Source: Synechococcales cyanobacterium GL140_1_metabat_312 | GTDB taxonomy: Bacteria; Cyanobacteriota; Cyanobacteriia; Leptolyngbyales; Leptolyngbyaceae | Assembly (NCBI GenBank): GCA_025351345.1 | Contig: JANXWB010000064.1 | Location: forward strand, 1-55,565 | Direction: 5' to 3' | DNA length: 55,565 bases | Part shown: in pieces, positions 44,218 through 53,367 of the stretch | How positions within the stretch are numbered: position 1 is the first letter of the stretch | How the letters are laid out: each line of letters starts with the position of its first letter | Notes under the pieces: model-generated | The model's input: the letters and a program-made list of their open reading frames with translations, nothing else | Told to the model about the DNA's origin: nothing | Database searches by the model: none | Program-made: the position numbers and the translations under genes

Positions 44218-44622
44218 TTAGAAACTAGTTGCGATCGCATTCACTGGACAAGTTGGAATACACTGTTCACAGACCACGCAACGCGATCGGGTAAAGGTCA
44301 ACATTGCCGTTTGCGGGTCTAAAGTGAGCGCTTCCGTCGGACAGACTCCTGTGCAAAGACCGCAGTGAACACAGAGATCTTCATCAATAGAAATCTCACG
44401 GCTAGCAAAGGAAACATTAATATCTTGGGTTCGCATCCAGTCGATCGCCGCATCAAGCGCATCAATGTCTCCCGCAAGTTCAACCACCAGTTTACCAATT
44501 TGGTTTGGAGCAACTTGGGCACGAATGATATTCGCTGCAACATTGAAATCTTTCGCCAGCCTATAGGTAACAGGCATTTGGACCGATCGCCGAGGGAACG
44601 TTAGAGTCACACGTTTTTTCAC
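44218..44622 (-). CDS. NIL-domain 4Fe-4S ferredoxin
   Basis: A 134-residue protein with an N-terminal NIL domain (about 1-75, ferredoxin-like fold also found in methionine transporters) and two 4Fe-4S motifs: CVHCGLCTGVCP and CVVCEQCIPTCP, each CxxCxxCxxxCP. It should carry two [4Fe-4S] clusters and pass electrons in the cytosol. The family is widespread in cyanobacteria. Its 3' end has been duplicated at 43281-43350. It is divergent from the Ycf20-like gene. Confidence 0.9.
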   Translation of the reverse strand: MKKRVTLTFPRRSVQMPVTYRLAKDFNVAANIIRAQVAPNQIGKLVVELAGDIDALDAAIDWMRTQDINVSFASREISIDEDLCVHCGLCTGVCPTEALTLDPQTAMLTFTRSRCVVCEQCIPTCPVNAIATSF

Positions 44623-44713
44623 AACTTTCTCGTAAGTTCAATGTGGGTTGAGCTGACTTTTAATTTTGGGCTTTAATATAGTTCTAGTTTAGACCTTCCC
44701 ACATCACACCACT

Positions 44714-45046
44714 ATGCAAGATACTCGTCTCGATCGTATTTTGACAGAATCAGGCTCTCGCATTGAAACCTGGTTCCAAAATCCTTGGCGGCGCTTGGTT
44801 GCGATCGTAATTATGCTGTTGGGTGGGTTTTTCTTAGGGAATATTGTGACGACGACGGCGGGGCAGTCTACTCAATATGATGGTGTCATTGCACTTGTGT
44901 TTGTGGCAATGGTCGAGTCCGTAAGTTGGATTGCTTATCGAGGAAAGGCGTTTGTGGCCCGATCGCTATGGTTGGAAAGTGTCAATATGTTAAAGATTGG
45001 CTTTATCTATGCATTGTTTTTGGAGGCGTTTAAATTAGGCAGTTAA
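44714..45046 (+). CDS. Ycf20-like (DUF565) membrane protein
   Basis: A 110-residue protein with two to three hydrophobic segments: RRLVAIVIMLLGGFFLGNIV, VIALVFVAMVESVSWIAYRG and MLKIGFIYALFLEAFKLGS. The E-S-V-S-W-I-A-Y-R-G and NML-K-I-G-F pattern is that of DUF565/Ycf20. Plant members influence non-photochemical quenching; the molecular role in cyanobacteria is not settled. It is monocistronic by position. Confidence 0.85.
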   Translation: MQDTRLDRILTESGSRIETWFQNPWRRLVAIVIMLLGGFFLGNIVTTTAGQSTQYDGVIALVFVAMVESVSWIAYRGKAFVARSLWLESVNMLKIGFIYALFLEAFKLGS

Positions 45047-45094
45047 ATCAATGTCATGAGAATAAAACTTTAATTAAAATTGATTCATTCATAG

Positions 45095-45859
45095 TTAGGG
45101 CGTTACTTCCCACCCTAGGCGTGTTGGTTGACTATAAACCCGCTGCAATGTTCGCAAATCTCGCGATGAAATTAATGGGGCTTTGCTTACCTGTGAAAAA
45201 TACATAATGTCATTAGGATTTGGACTATGGCCCCATAGCCCGATCGCATGACCCATTTCATGGCGCGCTACCGATAACATCACATCATCCGCTTGGCCTG
45301 GAGCCAGATCTATGGTCATTCGGTGGCTCAAGCGCTGTCGAATTTCCCCATCCGAACGGTCACTAGTCTTACTCACGAAAATATCGTAATGAGTTTCTGC
45401 CGATCGGAACCTCGGGAGCTTTCCAGTTTTCGGATCTGGTTTCAAAGCAAGGCGTTTTGCTTGTATGTGAATGTCTGCCGTTTCGGGAGTCGAGACAATT
45501 TTCAATGGAAAATATCGCTGCCATTCTTCCACTGCTGCGGTGATCTGTGCTTTCCACCGATCGCTCCCCAACGCATCGATCGCCACCGTTACAGGAAACT
45601 GCGACCAAACCAAATAGCCCACACCCTTTCGCTCTATGGCATCAAAATAATCCCCCGGTTCAACGTCCGGATTCAACCGCTGCACCGCCTGAGTCAATAT
45701 CGTCGGAATAGGATGGACCTGCTCAGGTGGCAACGACTGCGCCCAGCCCGTTTGTGCCCAGTCCGTTTGTAAGGTTAAGACCAATGCGCAAATAAAAGCG
45801 ATCGTCATTCCTAACAATCGTCCGATTAATCGGCGGACTTGAATGGTCGATCGAGCCAT
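45095..45859 (-). CDS. matrixin-type zinc metalloprotease
   Basis: An exported protease of about 254 residues. A signal-type helix (MTIAFICALVLTLQTDWAQ) precedes the mature part. The zinc site HEMGHAIGLWGHSPNPNDIM is the full HExxHxxGxxH motif with the downstream Met-turn, as in matrixins (M10A). It would act in the periplasm or outside. The frame opens at 45940, overlapping secG by 61 bp, but ATG 45859 (MARSTIQVRR) or 45871 removes most of that and suits the signal peptide. The local WAQTGWAQ repeat is a small duplication. Confidence 0.82.
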   Translation of the reverse strand: MARSTIQVRRLIGRLLGMTIAFICALVLTLQTDWAQTGWAQSLPPEQVHPIPTILTQAVQRLNPDVEPGDYFDAIERKGVGYLVWSQFPVTVAIDALGSDRWKAQITAAVEEWQRYFPLKIVSTPETADIHIQAKRLALKPDPKTGKLPRFRSAETHYDIFVSKTSDRSDGEIRQRLSHRMTIDLAPGQADDVMLSVARHEMGHAIGLWGHSPNPNDIMYFSQVSKAPLISSRDLRTLQRVYSQPTRLGWEVTP

Positions 45860-45879
45860 ACCACTTCCCATCAAATTGG

Positions 45880-46131
45880 TCACTTTGCCATTTTGCTCAG
45901 CACGATCGTCAGCCCCATAAATATCGCAAATAATGTCCAAGTCACTCGATTCAGCGTTACTTCAGCACTCTTTGCACTAGTGAACAACTGAGTCTGGCCG
46001 CCCAAACCGAGTCCATCACCCTTCGGACTATGCAACAGAACCAATATCGTCAACCCGCCGGCTGCAATCATCCAAATCGCCTTTAAGACTGACGTAATAT
46101 CCACAACCCATGCTCCAAAATTATTTTCCAA
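45880..46131 (-). CDS. secG: preprotein translocase subunit SecG
   Basis: An 83-residue inner-membrane protein with two helices, IWMIAAGGLTILVLLHSPKG and LNRVTWTLFAIFMGLTIVLS, joined by the conserved DGLGLGGQTQLFTS loop. SecG assists SecYE in protein export. The first nine residues (MENNFGAWV) may be extra, since homologous proteins start near VDITSVLKAIW. It lies 90 bp after gpmI on the same strand, a pairing common in cyanobacteria. Confidence 0.9.
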   Translation of the reverse strand: MENNFGAWVVDITSVLKAIWMIAAGGLTILVLLHSPKGDGLGLGGQTQLFTSAKSAEVTLNRVTWTLFAIFMGLTIVLSKMAK

Positions 46132-46221
46132 ATTTGCATTCTAAGACTATAGCCGATCGCCCGATCGGTAGCACGTCAGCATACTACCGTCGCCTCTGTC
46201 AGCCCCATCAAGCCAGCCCCA

Positions 46222-47820
46222 TCAAGCCCCCAATTGCACCGGACTTCGATTCACCTGCACATCAAAATCAGCGGTCTGAATCATACTGCGTCCTGTCATC
46301 TCTTCAGGCTGTGGAATATTCAGAATATCCAAAATAGTTGGTGCAATATCTGACAATCGACCGTCATCCCGCAATGTAATGTCAGTGCCGTGACCCGGAA
46401 TCTTTACCCCTTCGCCTTCCATCAAAATAAAAGGGACAGGGTTAGTCGTATGGGCTGTCCAAGGATTGCCCGTCTCATCCCACATTTGCTCGGCATTGCC
46501 ATGGTCTGCGGTAATTAACGCCGTCCCACCCGATCGCCCGATCGCATCCACCAGCCGTCCGAGACAACCATCAACCACCTCCAGCGCCTGAATTGTTGGA
46601 TCCATAAATCCGGTGTGGCCCAACATATCAGGGTTCGCATAATTGACCACGATCAACGAGTATTTTCCCGTCCGAATTGCCTTGATTACCCCATCAGTAA
46701 CGGCCTTAGCCGACATCGCAGGTTCAAGGTCGTAGGTCATCACCATGGGGCTATTGACCATCTCACGATCTTCGCCGGGATAGGGTGTTTCTAGGCCGCC
46801 ATTAAAGAAATACGTCACATGCGCATACTTTTCGGTTTCCGCTGTCCGGAATTGTTTCAGCCCTTGTTTTGAAATCACTTCACCCAGAATATTGTCCATG
46901 CTGATGGGTTCATACGCGATCAACACATTCAGTCTGGGATCGTATTGGGTCAATGTGGCAAAGGTTAACGGTGTAATGAATGTCCGAGCGAACCCTGTAA
47001 AGTCGGGATCTACAAAGGCTTGAGTCAATTGACGAGCGCGATCGGGTCTAAAATTAAAGAAAATAACACCATCGCCCGCCTCGATAGAACCGGATTCCAA
47101 TCGGGTTGGCGGAATGAACTCGTCGTGCTTACCGTCAGCATAAAAAGCTTGCAACGTACTGACGGCGCTCTGACCTGTTCCCGCTGTTCCATCCGTCATA
47201 ACATCGTAGGCCAACTTGACCCGATCCCAGCGGTTATCCCGGTCCATAGCAAAATAGCGCCCACTCACCGTCACAATCCGGCCTATGCTCATGCGATCGA
47301 TCGTCGCTTGCAGTTTAGTCAACGCATCAATTCCTTCAGAGGGGAAGGTGTCTCTTCCATCGGTAATAGCGTGAATGCAAACATCCTCAAGCCCTTGCTC
47401 TTTAGCCAGTTTCAGCAATCCAGAGATGTGGCTGAGATGGGAATGAACGCCGCCTTCCGAACATAGACCGATTAGATGCAATTTACCGCCATTAGCCTTT
47501 GTGTTTTGACAGGTTTTCACCAATGCCGCATTTCGCCCGATCGCCCCAGTTTCGACCGCATCCGTGATCCGGACTAATTCCTGAGGCACCACCCGCCCCG
47601 CGCCAAGATTTAAATGTCCCACTTCTGAATTTCCCATCTGCCCGTCCGGCAGACCAACATCTTTTCCAGAGGTGCGAATTAGGGTGTGTGGATACGCGGC
47701 CCACAGACTATCCATGATTGGGGTTTTGGCTGCCGAGACTGCATTACCATCGCTCGAGTCCCGGTAGCCCCATCCATCTAGAATAACCAACACCACAGGG
47801 GAAACAGACACCTGCGTCAT
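46222..47820 (-). CDS. gpmI: 2,3-bisphosphoglycerate-independent phosphoglycerate mutase
   Basis: A 532-residue metalloenzyme of the alkaline-phosphatase superfamily interconverting 3- and 2-phosphoglycerate in glycolysis. The start VVLVILDGWGYRDSSDGNAV, the catalytic-serine motif QMGNSEVGHLNLGAG, ITDGRDTFPS, DRDNRWDR, FFNFRPDRARQ and TADHGNAEQMWD are all present. Length is normal. It heads the gpmI-secG set on the minus strand. Confidence 0.95.
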   Translation of the reverse strand: MTQVSVSPVVLVILDGWGYRDSSDGNAVSAAKTPIMDSLWAAYPHTLIRTSGKDVGLPDGQMGNSEVGHLNLGAGRVVPQELVRITDAVETGAIGRNAALVKTCQNTKANGGKLHLIGLCSEGGVHSHLSHISGLLKLAKEQGLEDVCIHAITDGRDTFPSEGIDALTKLQATIDRMSIGRIVTVSGRYFAMDRDNRWDRVKLAYDVMTDGTAGTGQSAVSTLQAFYADGKHDEFIPPTRLESGSIEAGDGVIFFNFRPDRARQLTQAFVDPDFTGFARTFITPLTFATLTQYDPRLNVLIAYEPISMDNILGEVISKQGLKQFRTAETEKYAHVTYFFNGGLETPYPGEDREMVNSPMVMTYDLEPAMSAKAVTDGVIKAIRTGKYSLIVVNYANPDMLGHTGFMDPTIQALEVVDGCLGRLVDAIGRSGGTALITADHGNAEQMWDETGNPWTAHTTNPVPFILMEGEGVKIPGHGTDITLRDDGRLSDIAPTILDILNIPQPEEMTGRSMIQTADFDVQVNRSPVQLGA

Positions 47821-48078
47821 ACGCTAAAGCCTTTACTTACAGTACTATTCGGAGAAATCATAGCATCTGCCTATCCCTACTACCGCCGTGTCACATTAGA
47901 AATCGCTCCTCATTCTTAATAAAACTTAATAAATCCTTGATTCGATGCCTATAACGTTCTGGTAAAAACAGTCTGATACATCATTAATTGTGATGAGAAT
48001 CTATCTCAAATCTTATGAATTCCAATCTCGTACTACTTTCTCGTACTATTTTAAAGAACGGTTAACGGTTATCCACGA

Positions 48079-49479
48079 ATGACGGTTTCAAGGACAGTTT
48101 GTGTAGGATTTTTGGCGGTGATTTTGGTGGGCGCTGTCGGGCTGACTCTGCCGATTTCGATCGCAGCCGGAACGGAATACGATTTGCCACGGCTGTTCCA
48201 CATTGCCTTATTTAGCTCCACGTCTGCGGTTTGCGTGACGGGGTTATCTGTGGTGGATGTGGGAAAGCATTTCACGGTGTTTGGGCAGGTGATTCTGGCG
48301 CTCTTGGCCCAAATCGGTGGACTTGGGTATATGACAGCGACGACAGTGTTGCTGTTGGTCTTGAGAAAGCGACTAAACCTGCGCGATAAGATTGCCATTC
48401 AGCAGTCCTTGGATGCGACGGGGTTGTCGGGGTTGCCAGCATTGGTTAAGTCTATTATTGCGACGACGTTAGTATTTGAGGTGTTGGGGGCGTTGTTGAT
48501 GTTTCCAACTTTTGCGGATGCGTCGATGTTGCCGAAGGACGCTAGTTTGCTGCCAACGTTCATTCAGCAGGGTCCATATACGCCGTTAAAAGCATTGTGG
48601 CTTTCAATTTTTTATAGTGTGAGTGCATTCAATAATGCTGGGTTTGGATTGTTTTCTGACAATGTGATGAGTTATGTGAAGAGTACGCCTATTAGTTTGA
48701 CGATCGCATTCTTGATCATAATAGGTGGCATTGGCTACCAGTTTATTATGGAAGCATTTTTAGCCTTCCGATCGCGTATTGGAGGGAGTCAACACCGCCG
48801 AATGTTTTCGCTGAATTTCAAACTAGTTCTCAGTACAACATTGCTTTTATTGGTTGCTGGAACGATCGGGTTTTTGATGACCGAATCTGGCAATTCAGCA
48901 ACCCTCGGACCACTCGGACCAGGCGATCGGGTATTGGCGGCTTTCTTTCAGGCGGTGACACCCCGTACAGCGGGATTTAATACGATTGATATTGGTAAAA
49001 TGAGTTTGACAGGATTGGTGATTACGATCGCGTTAATGTTCATCGGTGCAAGTCCTGGTGGAACAGGGGGCGGCATTAAGACGACTACGTTTAGTGTATT
49101 GGCAAGCTGTACGGCGACGGTGTTGCGTGGAAAGGAAGATGTCTTGTGTTTTCAACGGCAAATTCCGATCGCATTGATTTTAAAGGCGGTGGCGGTGGTA
49201 GTAGGATCGGCGATCGTGGTGATTGTTTCGACTATTTGTTTGACGCTGACGGATCCTTCACAAAACTTCTTGGGGTTGCTATATGAGGCAGTTTCAGCGT
49301 TTGCGACGGTTGGGCTATCGGCGATTGGTACGGCAAATCTTAGTTTGCCCGGACAAATGGTTTTGATTCCGACTATGTACATTGGCCGGGTGGGTGTGTT
49401 GTTGTTGATGGGTGCATTACTCGGCGATCCGAATCCCACATTTGTGAAATATCCAGAGGAGAACTTGTTAGTAGGCTAA
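48079..49479 (+). CDS. ktrB: KtrB-type potassium uptake channel subunit
   Basis: A 466-residue membrane protein of the TrkH/KtrB family with four M-P-M repeats. P-loop motifs such as STSAVCVTGLSVVDVG, FNNAGFGLFSDN, TPRTAGFNTID and SAFATVGLS place the selectivity-filter glycines. It mediates Na+-dependent K+ uptake across the plasma membrane. The regulatory subunit gene ktrA follows 76 bp downstream. In Synechocystis the Ktr system contributes to salt and osmotic stress tolerance. Confidence 0.92.
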   Translation: MTVSRTVCVGFLAVILVGAVGLTLPISIAAGTEYDLPRLFHIALFSSTSAVCVTGLSVVDVGKHFTVFGQVILALLAQIGGLGYMTATTVLLLVLRKRLNLRDKIAIQQSLDATGLSGLPALVKSIIATTLVFEVLGALLMFPTFADASMLPKDASLLPTFIQQGPYTPLKALWLSIFYSVSAFNNAGFGLFSDNVMSYVKSTPISLTIAFLIIIGGIGYQFIMEAFLAFRSRIGGSQHRRMFSLNFKLVLSTTLLLLVAGTIGFLMTESGNSATLGPLGPGDRVLAAFFQAVTPRTAGFNTIDIGKMSLTGLVITIALMFIGASPGGTGGGIKTTTFSVLASCTATVLRGKEDVLCFQRQIPIALILKAVAVVVGSAIVVIVSTICLTLTDPSQNFLGLLYEAVSAFATVGLSAIGTANLSLPGQMVLIPTMYIGRVGVLLLMGALLGDPNPTFVKYPEENLLVG

Positions 49480-49544
49480 GAGATTGAGAATGGTTTTGAA
49501 TTCGGGAATTGTTGTTTAGGAATTGTTGCTTAGAAAATTTAGTT

Positions 49545-49550
49545 AGGAGG
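49545..49550 (+). promoter_or_regulatory. strong ribosome-binding site of ktrA
   Basis: AGGAGG five bases before ATG 49556. Full-consensus sites are not common in this window, so this one is notable and confirms the ktrA start. Confidence 0.75.
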
Positions 49551-49555
49551 TTGTC

Positions 49556-50257
49556 ATGGATTTATCATCATTTAGTTTTTTTTCATCGTTACGATCGAAT
49601 CGCAGTCGTCACGGCTTCGCGGTGATTGGTTTGGGACGGTTTGGGCGAGCGGTTTGTTCAGCTTTGACTAAACAAGGGTATGACGTGTTGGCGGTGGATT
49701 CTGATGAGTCTAAGGTATCGCAGGCATTGCTCGATCGGCTGGTGGCTCATGCAATCGTAGTGGATTCGACTCAAGTTGCGGCCTTGAAGGAGGCGGGAAT
49801 TTTAGAACAAGAAACGGTGATTGTTGCCATTGGGAACTTCATTCAAGCGAGCATTATTACTACCTTGAATGTCAAAGAAGGTGGTGTGCGTAATGTGGTG
49901 GCGAAGGCATCGTCGGAGATTCATGAGACATTGCTGCGTAAGGTGGGCGCGGATCATGTTGTATTTCCCGAACATGAGGCGGGTTGTAATTTGGCGTTGT
50001 CGTTAACTAAACCGGGGATCTTAGATCGATTAGATCTTGATGTAAATCATAGTATTGTTGAAATTGTGGTGCCGGAGAAGTTTCATGGAAAAACTATTGC
50101 TGAATTGCAATTACGATCGCGCTACGGTTTAAATATGTTGGCTTATAGTCAAGATGGTAAGTTTAATGTTAATCCTGACCCTAATACTTCGCTAATGAAA
50201 GGCAATGCGATCGTGGTGATTGGAACTAATAAAGACATCGATCGACTGCCAATTTAA
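49556..50257 (+). CDS. ktrA: KtrA-type regulatory subunit (RCK domain)
   Basis: A 233-residue cytosolic protein. The N-terminal RCK/TrkA-N Rossmann domain (HGFAVIGLGRFGRAVCSALT with GxGxxG, then VLAVDSDE) binds NAD(H) or ATP/ADP. The C-terminal TrkA-C domain is at about 145-230. It gates KtrB as an octameric ring. Spacing and strand indicate an operon with ktrB and the following glycosyltransferase (29-bp gap). Confidence 0.92.
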   Translation: MDLSSFSFFSSLRSNRSRHGFAVIGLGRFGRAVCSALTKQGYDVLAVDSDESKVSQALLDRLVAHAIVVDSTQVAALKEAGILEQETVIVAIGNFIQASIITTLNVKEGGVRNVVAKASSEIHETLLRKVGADHVVFPEHEAGCNLALSLTKPGILDRLDLDVNHSIVEIVVPEKFHGKTIAELQLRSRYGLNMLAYSQDGKFNVNPDPNTSLMKGNAIVVIGTNKDIDRLPI

Positions 50258-50286
50258 AGAACGATTAGTTTGGATCTTTACCTGCT

Positions 50287-51339
50287 TTGATTCCCATGCA
50301 AATCTGTCAACCGCAAATCGCTGAACAACGATCGTTGCTTTTTCTCGTTCCTGGCACCACGGGGCAATTTTTTTGTGGAGGGTTGTTTGCTGAATTAAAG
50401 GCGATGAAGTTGGCACAGCAAGCGACTCAAGCGGAGGTTGTGACCTATCGACAGCGGGAAGAGAACACATTGTTTTTGCCAGATTTATTACGTCAGGGAA
50501 TACGGCACGATCGGATTTTTGTGGTGAGTTGGGGGTTTGATGTTCCGAAGTTGATTAAGCAATTGAAGGGACATCATGTGGTTTATCATGCGCACAGTGC
50601 GGGATATGGATTTCGGTTGCCGCCTACTGTCCCGATTTTGACGGTTAGCCGAAATACTATGGGATATTGGGGGCAATATGCACCTCATTCTCTGATTTAC
50701 TATTTGCCGAATCAGATTTCAGATGAATTTTCAAGTCGTAATTTACCTCGTGATATTGATGTCTTAGTGCAAGCTCGAAAAAGCTCAGATTATGTGTTGC
50801 GATCTCTGGTTCCTGCCTTAAAAAAACAATGCAATGTAGAATTGATTTCTGGGTTTGTCTCAGATTTGGGTGAATTGTTTAACCGATCGCGAGTTTACCT
50901 TTATGATTCCGCTGAATATTGGGCACAACACCGCATCAGTGAAGGCTTTGGGTTACCGCCTATGGAAGCAATGGCCTCCGGATGTCATGTGTTTTCTAGT
51001 GTTAATCATGCACTGTCGGACTATTTAGATCCGGGATTTAATGCTCATAAAATTGCCAATTACAGCATTGGTTATGATGCTCAGCGGATTATGGCTGTGG
51101 TGAATTCCGCCATTCCTTTTGAACTATCTAATGATTTCCTAGAAGAATACCGATCGGACAATATTGTGATGCGGTGGACTTTAATTTTGAAAGAATTGAA
51201 TGAGTTTTTTAATTATGCGGAAAAAAATGTAGGAGATTTAGCTGGAATTAGTGAATTTAGATTAAATCAATTACGTGTACGATCGGTTTTACGGAAGATT
51301 AGTCAAAAAGTCAGCCAAAAGATCAAACCAAAAAATTAA
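50287..51339 (+). CDS. dgdA: glycosyltransferase, likely digalactosyldiacylglycerol synthase DgdA (KtrE)
   Basis: A 350-residue GT-B-like glycosyltransferase: LLFLVPGTTGQFFCGGLFAE at the start, HHVVYHAHSAGYGF, and the donor-site motif EGFGLPPMEAMASGCHVF. In Synechocystis the gene beside ktrB (slr1508, first named ktrE) was shown to encode the DGDG synthase DgdA. The same location and fold here support that call. It would add galactose to MGDG on thylakoid or plasma membrane. The start is ATG 50296 or 50287 (TTG/ATT-type codon); ATG 50296 is more natural. Confidence 0.7.
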   Translation: MIPMQICQPQIAEQRSLLFLVPGTTGQFFCGGLFAELKAMKLAQQATQAEVVTYRQREENTLFLPDLLRQGIRHDRIFVVSWGFDVPKLIKQLKGHHVVYHAHSAGYGFRLPPTVPILTVSRNTMGYWGQYAPHSLIYYLPNQISDEFSSRNLPRDIDVLVQARKSSDYVLRSLVPALKKQCNVELISGFVSDLGELFNRSRVYLYDSAEYWAQHRISEGFGLPPMEAMASGCHVFSSVNHALSDYLDPGFNAHKIANYSIGYDAQRIMAVVNSAIPFELSNDFLEEYRSDNIVMRWTLILKELNEFFNYAEKNVGDLAGISEFRLNQLRVRSVLRKISQKVSQKIKPKN

Positions 51340-51385
51340 ACAGTAAAATTCTTTGGTTGAACGATCGGACTTTAATAGTTACTCT

Positions 51386-52450
51386 TTAACGATCGGACAA
51401 ATGTTCAGACAAATAATCGGCTGTCGATTCCACCAAAGCAATTGTGCTTTCGTAATCCATTCGCGTTGGACCCAAAATGCTGACGCTGCCGACTGGAACG
51501 GAATCGCGGCTGTAATTCGATGAAATTAAGGTGCAGGCTTGAATGGGTTCTAAGGGATTTTCAGTCCCAATCCGCACCGTTACACGCCGATCGCCCTGTT
51601 CAAAAATTAAAGGAATTAACTGCTGTTGATCTTCTTCTAGTAAATGTAAAATAGTCTGTAAATGCTGTAATTCGCCGAACTCCGGTTGACGCAGCACATC
51701 AGCCACGCCACTCATCATCATTTGAGTCGGCATTACCGATTGGGTAAACCGTCGATCGAGTTCTTGAAACATCGACTGAACTAATTGACCGTAGGATTCA
51801 AATTCTAGTCCCAATTCACCCCAATCCAATTGCTGAAGCTCCGACAACGATCGGTTTTTCAATTGGGCATTCAGAAAATTCGATACAATCTGCAATTCAC
51901 GTTCTAATAAATCCACATCCACATTTTCATTGCTTTTCAAGGGAACCATCACTGATTCAGTTTCATAACTCGCCATCACCACGACCATCATGATCCGCGT
52001 GTGATCTACTCGCACTAATTGTAAATGTTTGATTTCGGTGATGCGATTCAATGGCAATGTAATCAGCGTGATGTAGCCGCTTAAGGTCGCTAAGATCTGA
52101 GCCGCACCTTTAAATACCGCTTCCATACTCCAATTGTGACCCTGAAGCCGATCGTTTAAAATCTGATCCACGGATTTGGGATGGGACGGCAGGGGCTGAA
52201 GCAAGCGATCGACATAGATGCGATAGCCGGAATCTGAGGGTATGCGTCCCGCTGAGATATGGGGCTGGTAAAGTAAGCCCGCTTTTTCTAGAAACCCCAT
52301 GGCATTCCGCACCGTTGCAGAACTCGCCTGCAAAGAATACTCCTTAACCAAGACTTCAGAACCAACAGGTTCGGCGGTGGCGACATAGTGGCGAACTGTG
52401 GCCCACAGCACTTTTTGCTGACGTGCATTGAGGGAAATAGGGTTCGTCAT
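51386..52450 (-). CDS. hrcA: heat-inducible transcription repressor HrcA
   Basis: HrcA represses chaperone operons (groESL) by binding CIRCE. The protein of about 354 residues has the winged-helix N-terminus (LNARQQKVLWATVRHYVATA, EPVGSEVL, SSATVRNAMGFLEKAGLLYQ then PHISAGRIPS) and the GAF-like dimer domain ending in LGPTRMDYESTIALVE. The frame opens 30 codons earlier at 52540, but MTNPISLNARQQ at 52450 matches the family start. No CIRCE element was seen in its own upstream region. Confidence 0.92.
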   Translation of the reverse strand: MTNPISLNARQQKVLWATVRHYVATAEPVGSEVLVKEYSLQASSATVRNAMGFLEKAGLLYQPHISAGRIPSDSGYRIYVDRLLQPLPSHPKSVDQILNDRLQGHNWSMEAVFKGAAQILATLSGYITLITLPLNRITEIKHLQLVRVDHTRIMMVVVMASYETESVMVPLKSNENVDVDLLERELQIVSNFLNAQLKNRSLSELQQLDWGELGLEFESYGQLVQSMFQELDRRFTQSVMPTQMMMSGVADVLRQPEFGELQHLQTILHLLEEDQQQLIPLIFEQGDRRVTVRIGTENPLEPIQACTLISSNYSRDSVPVGSVSILGPTRMDYESTIALVESTADYLSEHLSDR

Positions 52451-52819
52451 TCGGGTTAAGGTTTGGCTAAATCCTAGCTTTTCTAATACGATAACAGATC
52501 CTAACCAGTGAACGATCGCTTGACCATACATTGCTCTCAAAATGTGTCTGTAAATATGTCTGTACGATCGATAAATTTGGGCGTCATAAGGCTGTAATGG
52601 AGACGGTGAATGGTCAAGGACACACTATGGTAGTTCTCACGGTGCTTATGATAGTGCGGGTGATAGGCTATAATCTAGGGCCAAAATCATCAGGGAAATC
52701 CTACTAATATCGCGATTTAATTTCTACAATATTCCAGAGAGAACTACTATGAAATTGGAACGACTTTTGTTCCTAAAGATTCGTATTCTAGTCCATAGTT
52801 ATGCAGCTTGTCTTTAAAT
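52451..52819. other. spacer upstream of hrcA
   Basis: No gene recognised. The stretch 52541-52680 is HIP1-poor; TATAAT at 52669-52674, within GGCTATAATCTAGG, could be a -10 element for the rightward gene at 52820. No CIRCE inverted repeat is present. Confidence 0.35.
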
Positions 52820-53320
52820 ATGAATCCAAATTCTGTTCAAGGCATCATTAAACTATCCGATGCTCAATTTGAATCTATTTTAGGAGCGGAAGTAAGTATA
52901 CGCTCACTAATTACCCAAGAAACATCTGTTCCATTACTCAAGTGTTGCAGTAAGCGCTTTAGTTCTCATGAGATTTCTTCTCGTTATTTAGAATTTATCT
53001 TGAGTCCAATATTGGAGATATATCCTAATGATTTATCTGTGTTGATAGCTCTTGCTTGGCAACTTTGGTATTATGGAGAAGATGAAGAAGGTCGGAAAAA
53101 TTTAGCAAAAGCCCAACAAATTAATCCTAATCACAAGTGGGTTTTGCACTTAGAAATTGCTTTATCGTCTAATATCCAAGACAAAATAGCTATTTTTGAG
53201 AGTTTAAATACGCAATATCCCGATGACACGCAAGTTTCTCACAATTTAGATGCTTTAAAGTCTAGTAAGGTTGATATGGTGTTGGCGTTTGATCCAGATG
53301 AATGTATGAATAACTGGTAA
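52820..53320 (+). CDS. TPR-like helical protein, unknown
   Basis: A 166-residue soluble protein (from ATG 52820; the frame opens at TTG 52808). LSVLIALAWQLWYYGEDEEG followed by RKNLAKAQQINPNHKWVLHL looks like a tetratricopeptide-type helix pair. Codon use is AT-rich and the gene has no HIP1 site, unlike its neighbours, which suggests recent acquisition. No function can be assigned. Confidence 0.55.
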   Translation: MNPNSVQGIIKLSDAQFESILGAEVSIRSLITQETSVPLLKCCSKRFSSHEISSRYLEFILSPILEIYPNDLSVLIALAWQLWYYGEDEEGRKNLAKAQQINPNHKWVLHLEIALSSNIQDKIAIFESLNTQYPDDTQVSHNLDALKSSKVDMVLAFDPDECMNNW

Positions 53321-53367
53321 TCTATTGGCCTATAACGGAGGCACTCCGATCGTACTTTTCATTACGT

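Noticed and set aside
48066-48078. DnaA-box-like TTATCCACG before ktrB
   Set aside because: A single copy with one mismatch and far from the dnaA-dnaN cluster; expected by chance.
52541-52819. CIRCE operator upstream of hrcA
   Set aside because: No TTAGCACTC-N9-GAGTGCTAA or close variant found. The GTGCTAACT string in repeat C is unpaired and unrelated.
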